Shown: positions 18,620 through 27,772 of the stretch, one piece after another
Layout of the letters: every line of letters begins with the position of its first letter
Numbering within the stretch: position 1 is the first letter of the stretch
Assembly (NCBI GenBank): GCA_030456445.1
Contig: JAKDNM010000001.1
Location: 1-64,000 of the forward strand
From: Hyphomicrobiales bacterium
Lineage (GTDB): Bacteria > Pseudomonadota > Alphaproteobacteria > Rhizobiales > Rhizobiaceae
Direction of reading: 5' to 3'
DNA length: 64,000 bases
The notes under the pieces: model-generated
The model's input: only the letters and a program-made list of their open reading frames with translations
What the model was told of the DNA's origin: nothing
Database searches by the model: none
Program-made: the position numbers and the translations under genes

Positions 18620-18667
18620 TTCGGACACACCCTGTCAATGTCCGAAATTTACATCATACTTCGGACG
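18620..18667. promoter_or_regulatory. Nested inverted repeats upstream of the AbiEi-like remnant
   Basis: Three half-sites alternate in direction: TTCGGACA (18620-18627), TGTCCGAA (18639-18646) and TTCGGACG (18660-18667). The first two form an 8-11-8 dyad and the last two a second dyad. AbiEi-type antitoxins repress their own promoters through inverted repeats, and the broken antitoxin frame begins about 20 bases downstream, so this is probably its operator. Confidence 0.5.
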
Positions 18668-18687
18668 TGCTCTACTAATCGACCTCC

Positions 18688-19255
18688 GATCTTCGTTCCC
18701 GGCTCAAGGCGCGCATCGACGCGACACCGGCAGCGGTTTGGACGCCCAGTGATTTCGTGGACTTGGACAACCGCGCGGCAGTCGACAAGACGCTGCAGCC
18801 CCTCATCGCGACCGGAGAGCTGAGACGGATTGATCCGTGGGCTCTATGACCGTCCTCGAAACAGTAATCTCACCGGCAAGCCGATGGTCCCCGACTACCG
18901 CTCCGTCATCAGAGCAATGACGCGGCGAGACCAGGCTCGCGTCGTGGTAGACGGTATGACCGCTGCGAACGATCTCGGCCTCACCACGGCCGTCCCCGCA
19001 CGCATCGAGGTTCTTGTAGACGCCCGCCTGAAACCAATATCGCTTGGAAAGCAGGTCATCCATTGGCTACGATGTGGGATACGCTGCATTCTGACACCTC
19101 TGGTGTCCGACCCACGACAAGCCATCGGCCCAACCTATCACCTGCTCTCTGTTCGCGAGCCAAGGCAGATTTCAGCGTTTAAGTGCTCGGCTCTTATCGA
19201 GACGGCATTGAGGACGAAGCTTGACCGAGCGGGTGGCCTGCGGAGACGACAATAA
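18688..19255 (+). pseudogene. AbiEi/DUF6088-type antitoxin remnant
   Basis: The frame from about 18688 gives LKARIDATPAAVWTPSDFVD and then GELRRID before it runs out of register and stops at TGA 18847-18849. The next frame resumes at once as RGLYDRPRNSNLTGKPMVPD and RVVVDGMTAANDLGLTTAVP, ending LGKQVIH. Removing one C from GATCCGTGGG near 18834 would restore the frame, so a single-base insertion broke the gene. After VIH the usual C-terminal part is replaced by unrelated sequence. These motifs belong to DUF6088 antitoxins of type IV AbiE systems. No AbiEii nucleotidyltransferase toxin gene is present. Confidence 0.75.
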
Positions 19256-19368
19256 GCAAACTAGACATGGAGACGGCCAATCCACTCGATGTTGGTCTCG
19301 TGGTTACCCCCCAAAGGAACTCTTTTCGTACTCTGTGGGTGGAAACAGAGGGAAGTTACCGGATTTCA

Positions 19369-20697
19369 CTATCCCCCAACGGCGCCGCTGCTCTGCTGGA
19401 GTAGAGCGTAGCAGTCCATATTCTTCTGCTTGAGAACGCCGCACGCGCCCCACGCTTCGGACTTGGCATCAAAACCGGAATATCGGGCTCGAAAATATAC
19501 ATTTCCGTTCTTCGTAAAGCTCTCGGTAAAGGCTGAAGCGTCGGCAAGCAGTCGTGGTGCCTTGCGTGCTGCCCTCGAAAGAACTTTGCGTGCAGCCTCC
19601 TGGTCCGGCATAGATCCTATCTGGATCACCCATTCACCGTCACGCGTCGAAGCTGTGCTCATCAAATCGATATCGTCAGGCGGACGTGCCTGTGCGACGG
19701 CCGCGTCCCCGATTGCTTTGCTGATGGTAACCGGTTCTGCCGCGATTTCACGTGTCGGATTGTAGGAGGGAAGCGGGATATGACCGGCTGGGATCAAGGA
19801 AGCGATGAGCGCGCTCTCGCCACCGCGATCGATACGAAAGCGATCGCGGCCGGTGGAAGCTTTCGGCAGATAGCGGCTGATGAGATGCCTCATATGAGCA
19901 TCACGGCTCCTGCCGGTGCGACCGCCCATCACCACGGCGACAAGACTACGGCCACGGACTTCAACCGACGAGACGAGATTGAAGCCTGATGCGTTGGTAT
20001 AGCCGGTCTTGATACCGTCGACGCCCTTGACCCGGCCAAGCAGCTTGTTGTGGTTGCCGAAGCGCCGGCCCTTGTACTTGAAAGACTTGGTGGTGAAGTA
20101 GCCATAGTAGCGAGGATGATGATCGCGTAGCGCCATGCCTAGGCGCGCCATATCGCGCGCGGTTGTCTTTTGCGCCTTGTCGGGCAACCCGTTGGCGTTC
20201 CTGAAAGTGGTCGAACTCATCCCCAGCTGCCGCGCCTTTTCCGTCATCATACGCGCAAAGCCGGCTTCCGAACCGCCAAGGAACTCGCCGATAGCAGTCG
20301 CTGCATCATTCGCTGATTTCGTTACAAGGGCCAGGATGACCTGTTCCACCGTAATGGTCTGGCCAGGCCTCAGCCCCAGTTTAGAAGGAACCTCGCTGGC
20401 TGCGTTGTGCGACACCGGTATCTTCGTACTCTCTACTATCCGGCCGCTTTCAAGCGCGTCGAAGGCAAGATAGAGCGTCATCATCTTGGTGAGAGAAGCG
20501 GGATAGCGTGGCGCATCCGCATGGCTTTTGTAAAGCGTCTTGCCGGTCTTCGCATCAATGACAATACCGGCATATCTTGAATTCGCTTCTACCGTCGAAG
20601 CAGCCCCGACGCACAGTAAGATCGTGACCAGAAGCCCCAACACGGCTTTCGACAATGACGCCGGCAGCCCGGCAAACTTCTTCAATGACTGATGCAC
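19369..20697 (-). CDS. D-alanyl-D-alanine carboxypeptidase (PBP5/6 family) with SPOR domain
   Basis: This periplasmic low-molecular-weight penicillin-binding protein trims the terminal D-Ala from peptidoglycan pentapeptides. The 442-residue protein has an N-terminal signal/anchor (about 15-38), the catalytic PASLTKMM (Ser68, Lys71), the SAN triad motif (KSANDAAT, near 128) and KTG (GIKTGYTN, near 232), as in DacF/DacC enzymes. The C-terminal about 80 residues (GEWVIQIGSMPDQEAARKVL) form a SPOR domain, which targets denuded glycan at the septum. A putative stop-free upstream region is poor, so ATG 20697 is taken. It has no partner genes. Confidence 0.95.
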   Translation of the reverse strand: MHQSLKKFAGLPASLSKAVLGLLVTILLCVGAASTVEANSRYAGIVIDAKTGKTLYKSHADAPRYPASLTKMMTLYLAFDALESGRIVESTKIPVSHNAASEVPSKLGLRPGQTITVEQVILALVTKSANDAATAIGEFLGGSEAGFARMMTEKARQLGMSSTTFRNANGLPDKAQKTTARDMARLGMALRDHHPRYYGYFTTKSFKYKGRRFGNHNKLLGRVKGVDGIKTGYTNASGFNLVSSVEVRGRSLVAVVMGGRTGRSRDAHMRHLISRYLPKASTGRDRFRIDRGGESALIASLIPAGHIPLPSYNPTREIAAEPVTISKAIGDAAVAQARPPDDIDLMSTASTRDGEWVIQIGSMPDQEAARKVLSRAARKAPRLLADASAFTESFTKNGNVYFRARYSGFDAKSEAWGACGVLKQKNMDCYALLQQSSGAVGG

Positions 20698-21261
20698 CCG
20701 CCCGTCCGTCGTCCCTCTTCATGAACTGAAGCCGAACGAGCCGGCCGCGAGAGTGCAAAGCTAGGCAGCCATCGTTACGAATTGCTTAAGGCATTGCTAA
20801 CGCGAGAGTTCAAATTGTCTCGCTTATCCCTGAATTTCAGGCTCACGTGGCGGCTTTTGGGAGGCGAGGGCATCCGATCTTACCCATACGGCAAACTTAC
20901 CGTCCGAAATTGTGTTTCGGCGTGCAAATTTGACCCCGTATTTGGGGTAATCGGCATCCAATTTGACCCCCCAATTTTAATTGAGATGGGCCCATCGTTC
21001 AGCTTTTGAACGGATGGCCAGGGGATGAAGTCAGTGGATACGATAGCCAGGGTAAGGCGCGCCTCTCATGTTCAGGGATGGTCGGTAAACCGAACGAAAG
21101 CGCTATCCTATCACCAAGCTCGAGTGCCCGCTGGTCAGTCGCGATTCCGTAGCGCCTTCAGCGCACGGGCTTCGTTCTGGATTGGGTTGAGGGTTAGCTG
21201 TGCCTGGACCTCCACGTCGGTCCGTTGAGCTAGTGTCAACAGAGGCGTCGGCAAAACCACT
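20698..21261. other. Gene-free stretch with insertion-sequence debris
   Basis: No gene is supported. The 11-mer AATTTGACCCC occurs twice in direct orientation (20927-20937 and 20960-20970), within GTGCAAATTTGACCCCG and TCCAATTTGACCCCC. Repeated terminal motifs of this kind are seen at the ends of IS21-like elements, but no istA or istB sequence remains. An IS5-type transposase tail on the minus strand follows at 21262. Confidence 0.4.
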
Positions 21262-21435
21262 ACGGTCGATTCGATCCAGATAGATCAGGCGCTTCACGTT
21301 GTAGAGGATGTTGGCCAGGCCGATCTTGGGCGCGGCTCGTCGACGCCGATGGTGGAGATAAACAGGCCCAGGCACTTCGGCTCGGCGAAGACATGACTCG
21401 ACACGGGAGTGCACCTTCGACTGGAGGTTGCTCAT
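21262..21435 (-). pseudogene. IS5-like transposase C-terminal remnant
   Basis: On the minus strand the frame reads SKVHSRVESCLRRAEVPG and, after a garbled stretch, PKIGLANILYNVKRLIYLD. The second phrase is the typical C-terminal end of IS5-family transposases (KIGLANIVYNMKRL). The linker between the two looks frame-shifted (histidine/arginine-rich instead of the expected FISTIGVDE-like stretch). Only the last about 60 residues of the protein are present; the catalytic core is gone. It lies 3' of catB and marks an old insertion. Confidence 0.6.
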
Positions 21436-21522
21436 GTGGCGGTTCGATATGGCGATGATTGGTGGTTTTCTACCCGTCCGCTTCGGATCGCGAACGGGCA
21501 GAAGCTGACATCCTATCTGCAG

Positions 21523-22161
21523 CTAGTGGTCGCTCTTGATCACCTTCTGCCAATGGCCGTGAAGTGCGCTCACGGTGGGGCTCGTGAGGATCGGCATCGC
21601 CTTGTGGAGTTGCTCCTCGGTCCAATCCCACCACTTCAATTCTAGCAGCATGGCGATATCAGCCTCATCGAAGCGTTTGCGGATCACCTTGGCAGGATTG
21701 CCCCCAACGATGGCATAGGGCTCCACGTCCCGGGTCACCACGGCACGCGTGCCGATCACTGCGCCGTCGCCGATCTTCACGCCGGGCATGACAATCGCCT
21801 CGGAGCCGATCCACACGTCATTGCCGACGATGGTATCCCCTGCTGGTTGGTAGCCGTTCTCTGCACCCGTGAAGGCTGGCTCTTCCGCCATCCAGAAGAA
21901 GGGAAAGGTGCTAATCCAGTCGTTTCGGTGGCCCTGGTTGCCTGCCATGATGAAGGCCGCGCCTGATCCTATCGAGCAGAAGCTGCCGATGACGAGCCTG
22001 TCGGCACCTTCGTCCGGGAGAAGGAACCGGGCGCAGTCATCGAAGCTGTGACCGTGGTAGTAGCCCGAGTAGTAGCTGTAGCGACCGACGACGAGGTTCG
22101 GATTTGTGACCTGCTGGTCGAGCGTAATGCCCTTGAAGGGGCTTTCGAAGAAGTTTTTCAT
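21523..22161 (-). CDS. catB: Type B chloramphenicol O-acetyltransferase (xenobiotic acetyltransferase)
   Basis: CatB acetylates chloramphenicol at the 3-hydroxyl with acetyl-CoA, using a left-handed beta-helix trimer. The 212-residue protein starts [20 protein letters not shown] and has [20 protein letters not shown], the [20 protein letters not shown] stretch with the catalytic-His region GHRNDW, and hexapeptide repeats ending [12 protein letters not shown]. These features match the CatB (Vat/XAT) family known from the Agrobacterium chromosome and from integron cassettes. There is no attC-like site nearby, so it looks chromosomal rather than a cassette. ATG 22161 is preferred over 22173 by family alignment. 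Confidence 0.93.
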   Translation of the reverse strand: MKNFFESPFKGITLDQQVTNPNLVVGRYSYYSGYYHGHSFDDCARFLLPDEGADRLVIGSFCSIGSGAAFIMAGNQGHRNDWISTFPFFWMAEEPAFTGAENGYQPAGDTIVGNDVWIGSEAIVMPGVKIGDGAVIGTRAVVTRDVEPYAIVGGNPAKVIRKRFDEADIAMLLELKWWDWTEEQLHKAMPILTSPTVSALHGHWQKVIKSDH

Positions 22162-22603
22162 GAAAGTTACCACTGAATGTTAGCCGCGTGTGCGACGTCG
22201 TTCGCATGCGATGATGCACGCGAACGCGAACCGGCAAGTTGATTGACCATGCCGGCATAGAAGCTTCTCGCGTCGAAACGCGGAAGCAAATTCAGATGGT
22301 ACAGTCTGCGGATTTCATACGAACAACATGCACTGGATACCTGCATGAATGCAAGAGAGCGACCGGCAGCTTCGAATACGCGCGCAAGATGGTCGTTGAG
22401 GCCGATCGAGCACATTTCCACGCTGATTACACGCCGGATAGCCTCTCATGAGTGGCTGGGGGACAGTCTGCTTTTTGCGTGGCGGGCCAGAAAAGCGGCC
22501 TTATTATAATCGGTCATGGGCAACTGGGGCGCCGGATTGTAGCCCGCTTCACTTTTGCGTACCCTCGGCAGTCTCCGAGGAGATCGCGAGGAGAAGATCC
22601 CTT
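22162..22603. other. Gene-free stretch between catB and a RibD-like gene
   Basis: No convincing gene is seen. A minus-strand open frame (22167-22421) contains EIRRLYHLNLLPRFDARSFY, faintly like a DUF1127-type small protein, but the rest does not fit. The region must hold the divergent promoters of catB (minus) and the downstream reductase gene (plus). Confidence 0.3.
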
Positions 22604-23140
22604 ATGGCGAAGCTTGTTTTTGGATTGAACCAGTCGCTGGACGGCTATGTCGACCACGACCACCCGGCATTTATACCCGATCCCGTGCTTTTTCGTCATT
22701 TCATCGACGACCTGCGCGGCCTCGCCGGCAGTGTGTACGGTCGCCGTATGTATGAGGTGATGCGGTATTGGGACGAGGATCATTCCGAGTGGAACGAGGC
22801 AGAACGTGACTATGCGGCGGCGTGGCGGAGCCAATCGAAGTGGGTCGTGTCGCGCTCGTTGAAGTCCGTTGGCCCGAACACCACCCTTGTCGATGATGAG
22901 GTCGAGGCGGCGATACGCAGTTTGAAAGCTCAACTCGACGGGGTGATTGAAGTTTCCGGACCAGAGTTGGCGGGAAGTCTGACCGACCTGGGCCTTGTCG
23001 ATGAGTATCGATTGTACCTCCATCCCGTTGTGCTCGGCGCCGGCAAGCCGTTCTTCGCCGGCCCGCGGCCGCCGCTGCGCCTCCTGGCGAGCGATCGTAT
23101 CGGCGGGGACGTGATCAGGTTGACATACGTTCTAGCATAG
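22604..23140 (+). CDS. RibD C-terminal/dihydrofolate reductase-like protein
   Basis: The 178-residue protein belongs to the RibD_C family, which shares the dihydrofolate reductase fold and binds NADPH. It has KLVFGLNQSLDGYVDHD at the start, GRRMYEVMRYWDED, KWVVSRSL, and the C-terminal YRLYLHPVVLGAGKPFF, all typical of YyaP/YwjB-like members. The ATG at 22604 follows GAGGAGAAG at a good distance. The substrate is unknown, and it is not a true FolA. It stands alone, and the next gene is a glutathione transferase. Confidence 0.88.
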   Translation: MAKLVFGLNQSLDGYVDHDHPAFIPDPVLFRHFIDDLRGLAGSVYGRRMYEVMRYWDEDHSEWNEAERDYAAAWRSQSKWVVSRSLKSVGPNTTLVDDEVEAAIRSLKAQLDGVIEVSGPELAGSLTDLGLVDEYRLYLHPVVLGAGKPFFAGPRPPLRLLASDRIGGDVIRLTYVLA

Positions 23141-23501
23141 TCACGGCGATTAGCCTGACGGACCGTTGAAGAGGCGGCTGGATTGGCGACGGCACCCTCC
23201 AGTGTCCGCCGCGGGGGTCGATTGCGGCGTTGCCTGCTCTGAGTCTTTGGAATGTCACTAGCTGGGTGGTTAGGTCCGGGTCCGGTCCGCTTTCAGGATG
23301 CTACCCACAGAAATGGACAACGGATGGGGAGCCGGCACGAGCAGCGTCGTCTTTCTGGTCATGCGGTGACCAAGACTTCGGCCGGCGGCAGCCAATCTGC
23401 GCTTCGGCGATGTATCTCAAAGAACATGTCGATTTCCGGCAATCTCATTCGTCATCATTCTGTGGACCAAAGCCGATAGATCAAGGATGGAGACAGACGC
23501 C
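23141..23501. other. Intergenic stretch, nothing recognised
   Basis: The 361 bases between the RibD-like gene and the glutathione transferase show short open frames without ribosome binding sites or family resemblance. No repeats or strong terminator were found. Confidence 0.35.
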
Positions 23502-24149
23502 ATGACCAGCACCATTACAGCCTTTGAACGGTCGCCTGATGGCGGCAAAGGACTGGCGCGAGATACACGTGTGCGCTGGGCGCTTGAAGAAGCCGAACAG
23601 CCTTACGAAGTTCGCTTGGTATCTTTCGCCGAGATGAAAAAGCCCGCACATCTCGCTCTCCATCCTTTCGGCCAGATTCCCACCTATGAGGAAGGCGATC
23701 TTGCCCTGTTCGAGACAGGCGCGATCGTCTTCCACATTGCGGAGCAGCATGCAGGCCTGCTGCCCGAAGATGCGAATGCCCGGGCGCGCGCTGTCACGTG
23801 GATGTTTGCCGCCCTCAACACGGTAGAGCCGCCGATCCTCGACCTTGTCACTGCCAGAATAATCGAGGGCAACAGGTCTTGGAGCCAGGAGCGCCTGCCG
23901 CTGGTTATTGACCGCATCCGTGCCCGGCTGGAACAACTGTCAACTCGCCTGGGCGATGCCGATTGGCTCGACGGTGCATTCAGCGCGGGTGACCTGTTGA
24001 TGGTGTCGGTGCTGCTCCGATTGAGAATGTCGGGCATCTTGGACGAATATCCGAACTTAGCCGCTTACGTCGCTCGCGGCGAAGCCCGACCGGCCTATCG
24101 TCGAGCTTTCGCCGCGCTACTGGCGATCAACGCTCCAACAACTTGTTGA
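23502..24149 (+). CDS. Glutathione S-transferase family protein
   Basis: The 215-residue protein has a thioredoxin-like N-terminal domain with VRWALEEAEQPYEVRLVSF, HPFGQIPTYEEGDLALFETG (the cis-Pro and the Ser/Thr-containing glutathione-binding loop ETGAI), and an all-helical C-terminal domain with WLDGAFSAGDLLMVSVLLRL (the usual FSxADixl motif). It probably conjugates or reduces electrophiles with glutathione. ATG 23502 is preferred because the conserved strand follows soon after; ATG 23487 would add five residues. It appears to be a single-gene unit. Confidence 0.9.
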   Translation: MTSTITAFERSPDGGKGLARDTRVRWALEEAEQPYEVRLVSFAEMKKPAHLALHPFGQIPTYEEGDLALFETGAIVFHIAEQHAGLLPEDANARARAVTWMFAALNTVEPPILDLVTARIIEGNRSWSQERLPLVIDRIRARLEQLSTRLGDADWLDGAFSAGDLLMVSVLLRLRMSGILDEYPNLAAYVARGEARPAYRRAFAALLAINAPTTC

Positions 24150-24736
24150 AAGGTGTCCGCACGAAATTGGACCCACGGCAGGTTCTAAGCCAGCGTCCAC
24201 GCCAGGCGTATGACCGACTTTGGGTCGGCAGCGGCCTTCCAAATTAATCAGCGTTTGCAAGATAGAGGTCACATCCGTGCAACTGACTTTCCAGCTAGAT
24301 GCGCCGTCAAACGCTGGCGGGATGGCTCTGCAACCAACAGTTTCACACTGCCCTTTTATGCGCCATTCAAGACACAAATCATGAACGCTATTGCGCCGTA
24401 GCATCTATTTCCTACCCTCCATCTAGTCAGCTTTAGGCCAATGAGTAGAGGTTTGGAGCCATGCTCCCCGATGAGCGCATTGGGGCCGTTTTCGGACAGT
24501 CCGGTCATGGAGCGGCCATTCTCCATCCGACCCAATTGCGGTCATGAGGCCTCAACTATCGAAACGTCGGCTTTAGAGCCCTTTCCTGCCGAAGCGATCG
24601 GTCTGCTGTCGGCCTTTGCCGACTCCTTTCGTAGTCTGTTTGCTCATTTTTTAATTCCTCGCTCCTTCTAGTGCTGGTTGTGCAAAGGCGTTAGCGTCCG
24701 GGCTCCGCTTATTTCCCTCATTGCCAAAGGCGACCC
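24150..24736. other. 587-base gene-free stretch
   Basis: Only short, unsupported open frames are present. The stretch contains the second copy of a 19-bp repeat (24344-24362). It looks like decayed sequence between two unrelated genes. Confidence 0.4.
24344..24362 (+). repeat. 19-bp dispersed repeat, copy 2
   Basis: This is an exact copy of CACACTGCCCTTTTATGCG found at 7297-7315, in the same orientation. Nothing in the flanks is shared. Confidence 0.45.
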
Positions 24737-26038
24737 ATGGCCGCGTCTTCCCCATTCGCCCGATTTATTGCCTTTGTCAGCAAGGGCGTTGTTGCCATTC
24801 GTCATTCGGGTGATAACGCGCGAGTGCCTGTCTATGGCACGGCGCCGGTCATTCCGGAGGCCAAACCGCAAGGCAAGATACCGACGTTGAAGATGCCGAC
24901 GGCCAAGGGGTGGGAGGGCGAGCACAAGCCAACGGCGGCCGCCGGGCTAAAGGTCAATGCCTTTGCGCGGGGGCTGGTGCATCCCCGCAATATGCATGTG
25001 CTGCCCAATGGCGATGTGCTGGTGGCTGAATCGATGGGCGAAGAGGGAAACCCACGCACCTTGTTCGACCATGCCATGTCGGCCACGATGCAGCGGGCGC
25101 GCGCTTCCGGCGACAGCCCCAACCGCGTGACGCTGCTGCGCGATGGCGACGGCGACGGGGTAGCTGAGGAAAGTTACGCCTATATTGAGAATGTGCGGCA
25201 GCCCTTCGGCATCGTGCTTGTCGGGGAGACGCTTTATGTCGGAGCCAGCGACGCGCTTCTGGCCTATCCCTACGAGGCGGGCGCTACGAGAATCACCAAC
25301 CCGGCCAGAAAGCTAATGGATCTGGTGCCCGGCGGGCATTGGACGCGTAATCTGATTGCCAGCAAGGATGGCACCAAGCTTTACGTGGCCGTGGGGTCTC
25401 TGAGCAATATCGCCGACGCGGGCATGGCTGCGGAAGAAAACCGCGCCTGCATTCACGAATATGACCTCAAATCGGGACAGTCCCGTATTTTTGCCGATGG
25501 CCTGCGCAATCCCGTGGGCATGGCTTGGGAGCCCGAGGAAGGGATGCTTTGGACGGTCGTCAATGAGCGCGATGGGCTGGGCGATGAGACGCCGCCTGAC
25601 TATCTGACATCGGTCAGCGATGGCGGGTTTTACGGCTGGCCCTATTGCTATTGGAACCGGGTGGTCGACGATCGGGTGCCGCAGAACGACGCCAAAGTGG
25701 CCTCGGCGCTACAGCCCGATTATGCGCTGGGCGGGCATACCGCTTCGCTGGGTCTTTGCTGGCTGCCTGAGGGCATACTGCCGGGCTTTCCGTCGGGCAT
25801 GGCCATCGGCCAGCACGGGTCGTGGAACCGCTCCAATCTCTCGGGTTACAAACTGGCATTCGTCGCCTTCGAGAAAGGCAAGCCTGTGGGAATGCCGCGT
25901 GAAATTCTCACCGATTTCCTGTCGCCGGACGAGAAATATTCCTATGGCCGCCCGGTCGGCGTGGCGCTGGCGGCCGACGGCGCGGTGTTGATGGCAGACG
26001 ATGTGGGCGACGTCATCTGGCGCGTTACCGGCACCTGA
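24737..26038 (+). CDS. Sorbosone dehydrogenase-like PQQ-type glucose/sorbosone oxidoreductase
   Basis: The 433-residue protein is a six-bladed beta-propeller of the GSDH/L-sorbosone dehydrogenase family, which oxidises sugars with bound PQQ. Visible family segments are GLVHPRNMHVLPNGDVLVAE, RVTLLRDGDGDGVAE, GHWTRNLIASKDGTKLYVAV, GLRNPVGMAWEP, VNERDGLGDE, GGFYGWPYCYWN and the C-terminal GRPVGVALAADGAVLMADD. Relatives carry an export signal, but here the first 35 residues (MAASSPFARFIAFVSKG) are not a clear signal peptide. The 5' end may have been replaced by rearrangement or the true start may lie elsewhere. No electron-acceptor gene is adjacent. Confidence 0.85.
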   Translation: MAASSPFARFIAFVSKGVVAIRHSGDNARVPVYGTAPVIPEAKPQGKIPTLKMPTAKGWEGEHKPTAAAGLKVNAFARGLVHPRNMHVLPNGDVLVAESMGEEGNPRTLFDHAMSATMQRARASGDSPNRVTLLRDGDGDGVAEESYAYIENVRQPFGIVLVGETLYVGASDALLAYPYEAGATRITNPARKLMDLVPGGHWTRNLIASKDGTKLYVAVGSLSNIADAGMAAEENRACIHEYDLKSGQSRIFADGLRNPVGMAWEPEEGMLWTVVNERDGLGDETPPDYLTSVSDGGFYGWPYCYWNRVVDDRVPQNDAKVASALQPDYALGGHTASLGLCWLPEGILPGFPSGMAIGQHGSWNRSNLSGYKLAFVAFEKGKPVGMPREILTDFLSPDEKYSYGRPVGVALAADGAVLMADDVGDVIWRVTGT

Positions 26039-26272
26039 GCGCGGGCTGACGACGAAATTTTCCCGTGATCACAAGTGACGGGGGCTCAGCCTGGCGTGAG
26101 CCAAAGGCAGGCCGTACCACCTGGGCGAGACCGGCGAGAAGAATGACTCCTGGTTGATAGGTTTCTCAGCCTCTGACGACTTTAACGCGTGGGGGCCGAA
26201 ATTGCGCCAACCGTCAAGGAAGAATAGCCGGCGCCAGATACCTCATCCTCAAATCCCCGTGTTCGCGCTGGC

Positions 26273-26671
26273 TCATTCCACTGGATATATCAGGCACGGA
26301 TCAAGCATGATCTGACGTTCTCCAACACGGCTGTAACCGCCCGCAAACAGAACGATCTCACGCGATGCCTTGTGCTGTGCATAAGTCACACACATAATTT
26401 GAATGCCTTCAGGCTTACACATAATGAGATAGGCTAGGGCGCCGTCCCAATGGCTTTCCTCGATCGAGCCTTTTATAACCATGGTGATCCGGCCATCATA
26501 ATCGGGCACACGATCGATCCAGTCACCGATCGTCTCGCAGGTTGCTGTCGTGCCGAAGCCCTCTCCGCTCCGAAACGGCCCATCTTCCTCGAACACTGGC
26601 TGAGCCATCGCCAAAGTGCCGGTCACGCATAGAACAACCGTTATTAGAGCTGCCTTCAAGCCACCACTCAT
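26273..26671 (-). CDS. Small exported hypothetical protein with four cysteines
   Basis: The 132-residue product begins with a signal peptide (GGLKAALITVVLCVTGTLAM, cut near AMAQ-PV). The mature part contains four cysteines (ATCETI, MCKPE, MCVTYA, DPCLIY), which could form two periplasmic disulfides. ATG 26671 is chosen because it places the signal peptide at the N terminus; codons upstream are open but not similar to anything. No family is recognised. It is adjacent to, but not clearly in an operon with, the metallo-beta-lactamase gene (125 bases apart, same strand). Confidence 0.65.
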   Translation of the reverse strand: MSGGLKAALITVVLCVTGTLAMAQPVFEEDGPFRSGEGFGTTATCETIGDWIDRVPDYDGRITMVIKGSIEESHWDGALAYLIMCKPEGIQIMCVTYAQHKASREIVLFAGGYSRVGERQIMLDPCLIYPVE

Positions 26672-26795
26672 CTCTGGATCCCATCTATTCACTTTCTTCC
26701 GGTTGGACCGGTATTGACAACGTCGCGATGTCGGTGCGGTACCTCCCGGAGGCGCTGCGCCGATTGCGAGGTATGTTTCCGATTGGCTGAAAATG

Positions 26796-27650
26796 CTATT
26801 TCTGTTCGGCCTCCAGTTCCTTCTCGAAGGCGATGCGCGACTGTTCGACGATGTCATGCAGCAGGCCGGGTTCAACGAAAGCGGCCTTGTCGCCGGCGTC
26901 CAGCTTGGCTTTTCGTTCAAACAGGCCGGTCACTTGTGGATGCGAAGGCAAGACAATTTCGGCCTTCATAGCGCCGAGCCGTTCGAAGCTCGTGCGGAAA
27001 TCCGCGACAATACCCGGATAGCCCCTGTTGCCGACCAGGGCGTTGCCCGCGACGCTGATGCTGCAGGGAAAGATGACCTGCCGTTCCATCCCCTCGTCGG
27101 TATCCTTCAGCGACCATGTCGTGCAGCCCTTGGTATGGCCGGGCGTGAGCGTGGCCGTCATACGAAGCTCACCGAGCGCAACGACGTCGCCGTCATGCAG
27201 CACCTTGTCCACCTTGACCGCCGGGAAGCGGATGACGCCATAATTGGTGGCGCCTTCCGGCGTGCCGCTCTCAAGCGCGCGCTTGTCTTGCTCCATGGCT
27301 ATGAACGTCGCGCCCGTGTCGCGCTTCAATTGTGCGATTCCGGCCGCATGGTCATAATGGGCATGGCTGTTGAGGATGATTTTCACATCCTCAAGTTTGA
27401 ATCCCAAGGCCTCGATATTGTCTTCGATCGGCCCGGCATTTTCGGCAAGCGTTCCATCGAGCAGGATAGCCCGCCCGTCCGACAGCAGCAGATAGGAAGC
27501 CAGCCCCCGCGTGCCGACATAATAGATGTTATCGGTAATCTTGAACGGCTTTGTCGGTTGACTCCAGATAGCCGGCGGGGCCGCAATGGCGCATGCACCG
27601 CTGTTTATGCTGAAAGCCAATGCCAGCGCCGATACCGGTATTTTTCTCAT
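26796..27650 (-). CDS. Subclass B3 metallo-beta-lactamase
   Basis: This is a zinc hydrolase predicted to open beta-lactam rings in the periplasm. The 284-residue protein has a signal peptide (about 1-24) and the zinc-ligand set of subclass B3: HAHYDH (His96, His98, Asp100, His101), His172 in PGHTKGCTTW and His237 in PSHPQV. The residue pattern, including GHT-GCT and the lack of a Cys ligand after GHTKG at the B1 position, fits B3 enzymes such as those of Bradyrhizobium and Stenotrophomonas. AAGGA precedes the ATG. It is divergent from an ampR gene 122 bases away, so induction by cell-wall fragments is likely. Substrate range cannot be read from sequence. Confidence 0.92.
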   Translation of the reverse strand: MRKIPVSALALAFSINSGACAIAAPPAIWSQPTKPFKITDNIYYVGTRGLASYLLLSDGRAILLDGTLAENAGPIEDNIEALGFKLEDVKIILNSHAHYDHAAGIAQLKRDTGATFIAMEQDKRALESGTPEGATNYGVIRFPAVKVDKVLHDGDVVALGELRMTATLTPGHTKGCTTWSLKDTDEGMERQVIFPCSISVAGNALVGNRGYPGIVADFRTSFERLGAMKAEIVLPSHPQVTGLFERKAKLDAGDKAAFVEPGLLHDIVEQSRIAFEKELEAEQK

Positions 27651-27772
27651 GCCGAAGAATTTCCTTGTACGTGATAATGCCCCTGAACACGCGGCGACGA
27701 GGCGTATTCTCTATGTCCGCGACCGGCAAACGATGATATCTCGGCAGAGACATTAGAATTATTTGGGTATCG
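27651..27772. promoter_or_regulatory. Divergent bla/ampR control region
   Basis: These 122 bases separate the two divergent starts, about the spacing of classic ampR-ampC pairs. A short dyad TCTC-GGCA-GAGA lies at 27739-27750 near the ampR start. AmpR would bind a LysR-type site here to repress itself and switch the lactamase gene; the exact site was not resolved. Confidence 0.5.

Noticed and set aside
20782-21009. A 75-codon plus-strand gene
   Set aside because: The frame crosses repeated IS-end-like motifs and lacks a ribosome binding site or similarity.
22167-22421. A DUF1127-like small gene on the minus strand
   Set aside because: Only one short phrase resembles the family, the typical RELYQLSDRELxDIGL end is missing, and no ribosome binding site is seen.
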